From Mycolicibacterium boenickei (GTDB lineage Bacteria; Actinomycetota; Actinomycetes; Mycobacteriales; Mycobacteriaceae): 64,000 bases of DNA. Positions 58,446 to 64,000 of this stretch are shown here, piece after piece. The position numbers and the translations under genes are program-made. The number at the start of each line of letters is the position of its first letter. Positions within the stretch are counted from its first letter, which is position 1. The notes beneath the pieces were generated by a model, which saw only the letters and a list, made by a program, of their open reading frames with translations, ran no database searches and had not been told where the DNA came from. The DNA lies in assembly GCF_010731295.1 (NCBI RefSeq), contig NZ_AP022579.1, forward strand, positions 5,270,001 to 5,334,000. Direction: 5' to 3'.

Positions 58446-58581
58446 GCAGGGTTTTCCCGACACGATCGGGACATTCGAGTAGTCCACTACGCATGCGTAG
58501 CCCGTGATCGTGGCGTGATCATTTCTGTACCGCACCGACAACCGTCGGCGGGCAGTTCAACATCGAACAAGGCACACGGCC

Positions 58582-59208
58582 ATGACTACCAACTCACCAA
58601 CCGTCGGCACCACGACGCAGTCGCGCCCGAAACGCCGCCGTGCACGCACCATCAAGAAGCCGACCGCGGGGAATGCGGCCGTCATCGGACTGATCGGCAC
58701 TCTCGGCGGGGCACTCATCGCCGCCACGCCTGCCATCCTGGACAAGCTCAACCCCGCCGAGAGCCTGCCGTCGACGCCCATCACCGAAGTCCAGCCCTCA
58801 GAACGGGTTTCCATCGACGATGCCAAACTCAGCGACTCGCACAAGGCGCTCGCGCTCTGGGGTTCTGCGAGTCCGTTCGTGGAAGCCGTGCGGGTAGAGG
58901 TCGGCGCGCCGAACGCCACAGCACCTCTCGTGACCGCCGAAACCGATGTAACCGACGGCAAATGGAACGTGGTGGCCACCAGCGACCAGCTGATCCCGAA
59001 GCCATTCGAGGTCAAGGCGTTCTACCGGGAGCGGCCCGTCACCTCCAGCGGAATCATGAGGTCGGCGCGCATCACCTTCAAGCTCGACCCGCCGTCGCCG
59101 GCACCGACGCCACAACCGGGACAGGGCAGCGGTTGCCCCGCGAATTCCGTCCCGGGTTGCGCCACCGAGCCCGGCTGGGGACCGCCCGCAGTCTACCGAT
59201 CGGAATAG
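58582..59208 (+). CDS. Membrane-anchored protein of unknown function
   Basis: A 208-residue protein. The N-terminal 30 residues are basic (SRPKRRRARTIKKP). One hydrophobic helix lies near 34-52 (AVIGLIGTLGGALIAATPAI). The rest is predicted outside the membrane, rich in beta pattern and ending Pro/Gly-rich with two Cys in GCPANSVPGCATEP that may pair. The topology suggests a type II anchor with an exported domain. I recognise no family. It lies 206 bp after the PE-PPE gene on the same strand, with the hairpin between, so it has its own promoter. It is 8 bp from smc, which is convergent. Confidence 0.6.
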   Translation: MTTNSPTVGTTTQSRPKRRRARTIKKPTAGNAAVIGLIGTLGGALIAATPAILDKLNPAESLPSTPITEVQPSERVSIDDAKLSDSHKALALWGSASPFVEAVRVEVGAPNATAPLVTAETDVTDGKWNVVATSDQLIPKPFEVKAFYRERPVTSSGIMRSARITFKLDPPSPAPTPQPGQGSGCPANSVPGCATEPGWGPPAVYRSE

Positions 59209-59215
59209 GCCCGAG

Positions 59216-62200
59216 CTAGCCCGAACTGGCCGCCAGCTCCTGCCCCCGCATCCGCTGCGAGATCACGGTGGTGATGCCGTCGCCGCGCATGGTCACACCG
59301 TAGAGCGCATCAGCGACTTCCATCGTGGGCTTCTGGTGGGTGATCACGATCAGCTGGGACTTCTCCCGGAGCTGCTCGAACAGGCTGATCAGGCGGCGCA
59401 GGTTCACATCGTCGAGGGCGGCCTCGACCTCGTCCATCACATAGAACGGGGACGGCCGAGCCCGGAAGATCGCCACCAGCATCGCCACCGCGGTCAGCGA
59501 CTTCTCCCCGCCGGACAGCAGCGAGAGTCGTTTGATCTTCTTGCCCGGCGGCCGGGCTTCCACCTCGATACCGGTGGTCAGCATGTCGGCGGGGTTGGTC
59601 AACAGGAGCCGGCCCTCGCCGCCGGGGAACAGCGTGGAGAACACCTGCTCGAACTCGCGCTCCACGTCGACGTAGGCCTCGGTGAACACCTGCAGGATGC
59701 GCGTGTCGACGTCGGCGATGACATCGAGCAGATCGCTGCGCGCGGCCTTGACGTCCTCAAGTTGCGTCGACAGGAAGTTGTAGCGCTCTTCCAGCGCGGC
59801 GAACTCTTCCAGCGCAAGCGGATTCACGCGGCCCAACTCCGAGAGCTCGCGCTCGGCCTTCTTGGCCCGGCGCTCCTGGGTCGGCCGGTCGAACGGCATC
59901 GGCGCAGGCGCCGTCACCTGTTCGCCGCGCTCCCGCGCCTGCTCGTACTCCGCCATCTCCAGCTCACTGGGTGGCAACGCCACCTGGGGCCCGTACTCGG
60001 CGATCAGGTCGGCGGCAGGCATTCCGAACTGCTCGAGCACCTGGGCCTCAAGTTGCTCGATTCGAAGCGACGCTTGCGCTTTGGCCATCTCGTCACGGTG
60101 CAGGGCATCGGTGAGCGCAGTGATTCTCGCGTTGAGTTCGGTGACCGCCTCGCGCGCCTGAGCCAGTGCGGTGCCTCGCAGCTGGCGCTCGGTGGCCAGC
60201 TCGTCGCGCATCCGTGAGGCCACCGACACCACGGCGCTCAACCGCTGGGCCACCACACGTCCCGACTCGGACACGGCAGCCGCCACCCGCGCAGCATGTT
60301 CGCGGGCTTCCCGGGCCCGTTGTGCGCGCACCCGCGCCTCGCGCTCGGCAGCGGCGGCCCGGCGCAGTGAATCAGCGCGTCCGCGAACCGCATTCGCACG
60401 TTCCTCGGCAGTTCGAACCGACAGTCGGGCCTCGACTTCGACCGAGCGCGCCGCCTCGGCAGCGGCCACCGAGGACTGGCGGTCCACGGGCTCGGCCTCG
60501 AACATCGGCAGCTGTTCGGCGTTGTGCAAGCGCGATTCGAGTTCGTTGAGCTCCTCGACCGTTTTGGTACGCCCGGCCTCGAGCTCGTCGCGTTGGCGGA
60601 TCAGCCGCTGCCACTCGTCTTCGGCCCCACGGGCGTCCTGTCCCAGGCGGCCCAGTTGCTCATAGATGGCCGAGATCGCGGCATCGGACTCGTTCAGCGC
60701 AGCCATCGCCTCTTCGGCCGATTCCTGTCGGGCGGCCTGCTCGGTCAACGCACCCGACAATGCCGCCGCGAGCTCACCGGTCTGCCGCTCGGCGACCTCC
60801 AGTTCCGCTCGGGCCTTGTCGATCTCGGCACTGATCTCGAGGGTGGACGGCTTGCGATCGGAGCCACCGCTGATCCAGCCCGCACCGACCAGGTCACCGT
60901 CCGCAGTCACCGCACGCAGGTCCGGCCGCTCCGACACCAGTTGCACCCCGGCGGGCAGATCGGTCACCACCGCCACCCCGGAGAGCATCGCGGTGATGGC
61001 CCCGCGCAACCGCTCCGGGACGGACACCACGTCGTTGGCCCAGATCGCCCCTTCGGGCAGCGTTCCCGATGGCGTCGAGCCGTTGACCTTCCAGTCCCCC
61101 AGCAGCAGGGCCGCGCGTCCCCCGTCGGATTGCTTGAGCGCGGCCACGGCGGCTGCGGCGACACCGAAATCCTCGGCGGCCAACGCATCGGCAGCCGCAC
61201 CGAGCACCGTGGCCACCGCCACCTCATGCCCCGGTTGCACCTTCAGGTATTCGCCGATGGTGCCGAAAAGGCCTGGGCCACTGTGGTTCTTCTGCAACCA
61301 CGCGGCGCCGTCACGCCGGTCCAGGCTGACCGACAGAGCTTCGATACGGGCCCGCAACGAGGCCACCTGCCGTTCGGCGGCGCGCTCGGCGGCCTGCAGT
61401 TCGGCCACCCGTTCGTCGGCGAGGCGCAGCGCCGCCACCGATCGGTCGTGCTGCTCGTCCAGGCCCACTTCTCCGGCGTCGAGTTCGCCGACGCGATTCT
61501 GCACGGTCTCGAACTCGGCCTGCGTCTGTTGGGCTTTGGCGGCGGCTTCCTCGATGTTGACCGAGATGCGCATCACGCCGTCGTCGATCGACTCGACCCG
61601 GGTGCGCATGGTGTCGACCTGACCGGCCAACCGGGCCAGGCCTTCACGACGGTCGGCCTCGGCGCGCGCCGCGGCCAGGTGCGCCCGCTCGGCCTCGGCG
61701 GCGATTCGCTCACGTTCGGCCAGCTCGGCTCGAGCGGTCTCCAAGACGATGCGGGACTCCTCGAGCTCGCCGAGCAGCTCCATCTCGAGCTCGGCGACCT
61801 CGTCGGCCTCGGCCTCGAGCGCATCGGGATCCTGCCCGGTGGAAACCTCTGTTTCGGACTCGAACAACTGAGCCCGGTCGGTCGCGATGCGCACAGTGGC
61901 GCTCACCCGCTCGGCCAGGGCCGAGGCGCGGAACCAGGTCTGCTGGGCGGCCTCGGCGCGGCGGGTCAGTTCGGCCACCGCGGCCTCGTGCGCCTGCAGC
62001 TCGACGGTCGACGTTTCCAGCCGGACCGTCGCCTCGTCATGCTCGCGGCGCAGCGTGGTCTCAGCCTGGTTGGTGTTGTGGAACTCGACCTGCCGTCGCA
62101 CCAGGTCATCGGCCGCCAGCCGCAGCCGCGCATCGCGCAGATCGGCCTGGATGGTGGCCGCGCGGCGCGCCATCTCGGCCTGGCGGCCCAGCGGCTTGAG

Positions 62201-62803
62201 CTGGCGGCGAAGCTCGGTGGTCAGGTCTGTCAGGCGGGCCAGGTTGGCCGCCATCGACTCGAGCTTGCGGACCGCCTTTTCCTTGCGTTTGCGGTGCTTG
62301 AGAACGCCGGCGGCCTCCTCGATGAACGCGCGGCGATCCTCGGGACGCGACTCCAGGATCTCGGCGAGCTTGCCCTGGCCGACGATGACGTGCATCTCGC
62401 GGCCGATGCCGGAGTCGCTCAGCAGCTCCTGGACGTCCATCAAGCGGCAGCTGCTGCCGTTGATCTCGTATTCGCCTGCCCCATCACGGAATACGCGGCG
62501 GGTGATCGACACCTCGGAGTACTCGATGGGCAGCGCGTTGTCCGAATTGTCGATGGTCAGCGTCACCTCGGCGCGACCCAGCGGTGCGCGTGACGACGTG
62601 CCGGCGAAGATGACGTCTTCCATCTTGCCGCCGCGCAGCGTCTTGGCGCCCTGCTCGCCCATCACCCAGGTGAGGGCATCGACGACGTTCGACTTGCCCG
62701 ATCCGTTGGGACCGACGACGCAGGTGATGCCGGGTTCGAAGCGCAGAGTCGTCGGCGAAGCGAAGGACTTGAAGCCCTTCAGCGTCAGACTCTTGAGGTG
62801 CAC
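59216..62803 (-). CDS. smc: Chromosome partition protein SMC
   Basis: A 1195-residue coiled-coil ATPase that condenses and loads chromosomes with ScpA and ScpB. Walker A GPNGSGKS (31-38) lies at the N-terminus. Two long coiled coils, the first to about residue 500, flank a globular hinge near 500-660 ([20 protein letters not shown]). The C-terminal head has [18 protein letters not shown] and Walker [15 protein letters not shown]. Length is normal. The GTG start follows 26 bp after acyP. Transcribed with acyP and the OsmC-like gene, as in M. tuberculosis. Confidence 0.95.
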   Translation of the reverse strand: MHLKSLTLKGFKSFASPTTLRFEPGITCVVGPNGSGKSNVVDALTWVMGEQGAKTLRGGKMEDVIFAGTSSRAPLGRAEVTLTIDNSDNALPIEYSEVSITRRVFRDGAGEYEINGSSCRLMDVQELLSDSGIGREMHVIVGQGKLAEILESRPEDRRAFIEEAAGVLKHRKRKEKAVRKLESMAANLARLTDLTTELRRQLKPLGRQAEMARRAATIQADLRDARLRLAADDLVRRQVEFHNTNQAETTLRREHDEATVRLETSTVELQAHEAAVAELTRRAEAAQQTWFRASALAERVSATVRIATDRAQLFESETEVSTGQDPDALEAEADEVAELEMELLGELEESRIVLETARAELAERERIAAEAERAHLAAARAEADRREGLARLAGQVDTMRTRVESIDDGVMRISVNIEEAAAKAQQTQAEFETVQNRVGELDAGEVGLDEQHDRSVAALRLADERVAELQAAERAAERQVASLRARIEALSVSLDRRDGAAWLQKNHSGPGLFGTIGEYLKVQPGHEVAVATVLGAAADALAAEDFGVAAAAVAALKQSDGGRAALLLGDWKVNGSTPSGTLPEGAIWANDVVSVPERLRGAITAMLSGVAVVTDLPAGVQLVSERPDLRAVTADGDLVGAGWISGGSDRKPSTLEISAEIDKARAELEVAERQTGELAAALSGALTEQAARQESAEEAMAALNESDAAISAIYEQLGRLGQDARGAEDEWQRLIRQRDELEAGRTKTVEELNELESRLHNAEQLPMFEAEPVDRQSSVAAAEAARSVEVEARLSVRTAEERANAVRGRADSLRRAAAAEREARVRAQRAREAREHAARVAAAVSESGRVVAQRLSAVVSVASRMRDELATERQLRGTALAQAREAVTELNARITALTDALHRDEMAKAQASLRIEQLEAQVLEQFGMPAADLIAEYGPQVALPPSELEMAEYEQARERGEQVTAPAPMPFDRPTQERRAKKAERELSELGRVNPLALEEFAALEERYNFLSTQLEDVKAARSDLLDVIADVDTRILQVFTEAYVDVEREFEQVFSTLFPGGEGRLLLTNPADMLTTGIEVEARPPGKKIKRLSLLSGGEKSLTAVAMLVAIFRARPSPFYVMDEVEAALDDVNLRRLISLFEQLREKSQLIVITHQKPTMEVADALYGVTMRGDGITTVISQRMRGQELAASSG

Positions 62804-62829
62804 GGCGATTTACCCTACCGCCGACTCGG

Positions 62830-63138
62830 CTACCGTTCTGTGAACCCCGCCATCGGGGCGTCGGCATCCGCCCAATCTGCGACGACGTTGTCCACCGACC
62901 CCGGGGTCTGTCCGCTCTGCAACAGCTCAAGCAATCGCTGACATTTCGCCCGCGGGCCCTGGGCCACGACATGCACCCGGCCGTCGGGACGATTCGAAGC
63001 AAACCCGGTCAGGCCCAGCTCCAGCGCCCGCGACCGGGTCCACCAGCGGAACCCCACGCCCTGCACGTGACCGTGCACCCAGGCGCTCAGGCGCACCTCG
63101 GCATCGGGCCCGACTGCGGGGAGTCCCGGGCCGGTCAT
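62830..63138 (-). CDS. acyP: Acylphosphatase
   Basis: A 102-residue acylphosphatase that hydrolyses acyl phosphates. The phosphate loop with the catalytic Arg is GHVQGVGFRWWTR, and the catalytic Asn is in GFASNRPDGRV. An N-terminal extension of about 12 residues precedes the core. The ATG overlaps the OsmC-like stop by 4 bp (ATGA), and smc follows 26 bp downstream. Confidence 0.93.
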   Translation of the reverse strand: MTGPGLPAVGPDAEVRLSAWVHGHVQGVGFRWWTRSRALELGLTGFASNRPDGRVHVVAQGPRAKCQRLLELLQSGQTPGSVDNVVADWADADAPMAGFTER

Positions 63139-63542
63139 CGAGTGGCGACCTCGAACTTCACCTCGGTGCCGGATTTCAGGGTGCGGCCCACCGTGCAGAC
63201 CTGGTCGATCGCGCGCTCGACCACCGTCAGCAGCCTGGCCACCTCGGATTCCGAGAGGCCCGACACGTCGATCTCGAGTTTCTCCTCCAGCAGCGGGTAG
63301 CGCTCCTGCTCCCGGTCCGCCGGGCCGGACACCCGGATGGTCGCCGGATAGTCGTCGCCGAGGCGGCGACGCAGGGGCTGATCGCTGGACATGCCACTGC
63401 ACGCCGCCAGGGCGATCTTCATCAACTCGCCCGGGGTGAACACGCCTTCGACGTCCTCACTGCCGACGAGTACCTCTGCGCCGCGCGAACTGCGCCCGAC
63501 ATACCTGCGTACGCCGGTGCGGTCAACCCAAAGTTCGGTCAT
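63135..63542 (-). CDS. OsmC/Ohr-family protein
   Basis: A 135-residue protein of the OsmC family, at the place of Rv2923c. Two Cys of the peroxidase pair are in LAACSGMSSDQPL and IDQVCTVGRTL. Such proteins reduce organic hydroperoxides with lipoyl or thiol partners, though some family members have other roles. ATG 63542 starts the three-gene run OsmC-like, acyP, smc. Confidence 0.85.
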   Translation of the reverse strand: MTELWVDRTGVRRYVGRSSRGAEVLVGSEDVEGVFTPGELMKIALAACSGMSSDQPLRRRLGDDYPATIRVSGPADREQERYPLLEEKLEIDVSGLSESEVARLLTVVERAIDQVCTVGRTLKSGTEVKFEVATR

Positions 63543-63612
63543 GCGGTATTTCTACACGTCGCGACACACGGTTATTCCAGCGGTGATGGTTGCCGGTCCA
63601 CCGCGAAGGCTG

Positions 63613-63635
63613 TGGTTCACCACGGCGGTGAACCA
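63613..63635. promoter_or_regulatory. Perfect hairpin upstream of two divergent genes
   Basis: TGGTTCACC-ACGGC-GGTGAACCA, 9-bp arms and a 5-base loop. It lies 71 bp upstream of the OsmC-like start and 47 bp upstream of the gene at 63682. It may be an operator or a leader structure. Confidence 0.5.
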
Positions 63636-63681
63636 TCCAGCGACGATAGACTCGGCAGACCGACTTTCGCCGAGGAGCACC

Positions 63682-64000
63682 GTGACCTACCCGCCGAGCA
63701 ATCCGCCCACCCCACCGTCGGGTTCGCCCGATCCGTGGCAGCAGCCGTACCAGCAAGGCGGGCCTCAGGGATATCCGAACACCGGCGCCAACCCTGCGCA
63801 GCCTTACTCGTCGCCCTACGGGGCACCTCAGGAGCCGCAACAGCCTTACGGGTCGCCCTACGGTGCACCACAGCAGCCGCAACAGCCTCAGCCGCCGTAC
63901 GGAGCACCGTATGGCGCGCCCCAGCAGCCGCAGCAGCCCTACGGAAATCCCTACGGAGCGCCCCAGCAGCCCTACGGAGCTCCCTACGGGGCCCAACAGC
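63682..64000 (+). CDS. Pro/Gln/Tyr-rich protein, N-terminal fragment
   Basis: A frame that starts at GTG 63682 behind GAGGAG and runs off the right edge after 106 codons. The visible part is low complexity: repeats of PYGAP, QQPQQP and YGSPYGA, with no hydrophobic segment yet. Mycobacteria often have such Pro/Gln-rich tails on membrane proteins with a DUF4190 or similar domain further on; this cannot be judged here. It is divergent from the OsmC-like gene. Confidence 0.6.
   Translation, partial: MTYPPSNPPTPPSGSPDPWQQPYQQGGPQGYPNTGANPAQPYSSPYGAPQEPQQPYGSPYGAPQQPQQPQPPYGAPYGAPQQPQQPYGNPYGAPQQPYGAPYGAQQ

Noticed and set aside
60524-62593. 689-codon open frame on the + strand, antisense to smc
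   Set aside because: Shadow frame produced by high GC at third positions; SMC is full length on the - strand.

Overview
The window is chromosomal DNA of a rapidly growing, environmental-type mycobacterium (Mycolicibacterium-like). The evidence is uniformly high GC, dense coding with many ATGA/GTGA start-stop overlaps, frequent GTG/TTG starts, an F420-type oxidoreductase, a PE-PPE-domain protein, and on the right half a housekeeping gene order matching the Mycobacterium tuberculosis block from Rv2901c to Rv2923c: DUF2469, rnhB, lepB, rplS, lppW, trmD, rimM, khpA, rpsP, SnoaL-like, dacB2, amidohydrolase, ffh, glnD, glnB, amt, ftsY, smc, acyP, OsmC-like. No tRNA, rRNA, CRISPR array, insertion sequence or prophage was recognised.

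Region 1 (1-5447, + strand): the end of a ferric-iron-type ABC operon (binding protein, fused double permease, ATPase). It overlaps a gene for an unusual single polypeptide with an adenylation domain, a carrier domain and a membrane acyltransferase.

Region 2 (5367-23660, mostly - strand): a large catabolic island. It encodes a TauABC/SsuABC-type ABC importer, a three-subunit molybdenum hydroxylase (CoxL form-II-like, CoxM, CoxS) with a CoxG-like accessory protein, an F420-type (LLM) oxidoreductase, an enamidase-like amidohydrolase, a RidA-family protein, a glutaryl-CoA-dehydrogenase-like enzyme, a CaiB-type CoA transferase, a fused 2-oxoacid dehydrogenase E1, a TesB thioesterase, a FUSC-type membrane protein and a GntR/FCD regulator. 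Four copies of a 17-bp near-palindrome (TTGGATA-N3-TATCCAA type) lie 21-30 bp upstream of four start codons and make this one regulon. The simplest reading is breakdown of a nicotinate-like N-heterocycle: hydroxylation, reductive dearomatisation, ring opening by the enamidase, then a glutaryl-CoA route. This is inference; the substrate is unknown.

Region 3 (23732-32949): a NagD-type phosphatase; an omega-amino-acid aminotransferase plus CoA-acylating (methyl)malonate-semialdehyde dehydrogenase pair, divergent from a PucR regulator; and a malonate module (matB, matC) divergent from an IclR regulator, with a perfect inverted repeat between them. Regions 3a and 3b both feed C3 malonyl/acetyl metabolism.

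Region 4 (32978-36810): DUF2237, SelO (protein AMPylase), a dienelactone-hydrolase-family protein and an M20 amidohydrolase.

Region 5 (36830-63542): the conserved housekeeping block covering ribosome and tRNA maturation, the secretion pathway (lepB, ffh, ftsY), PII nitrogen control (glnD, glnB, amt, with two GlnR-like boxes before amt) and chromosome condensation (smc). Species-variable genes are inserted in it: an M42 peptidase, a second D,D-carboxypeptidase, a diflavin reductase, a PE-PPE-domain protein and a membrane-anchored protein of unknown function. The window ends inside a Pro/Gln/Tyr-rich protein.

Several long imperfect palindromes sit just after stop codons (24571, 42643, 47910, 58388) and probably act as terminators. 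Three of them share an arm that begins or ends in CGAG/CTCG.
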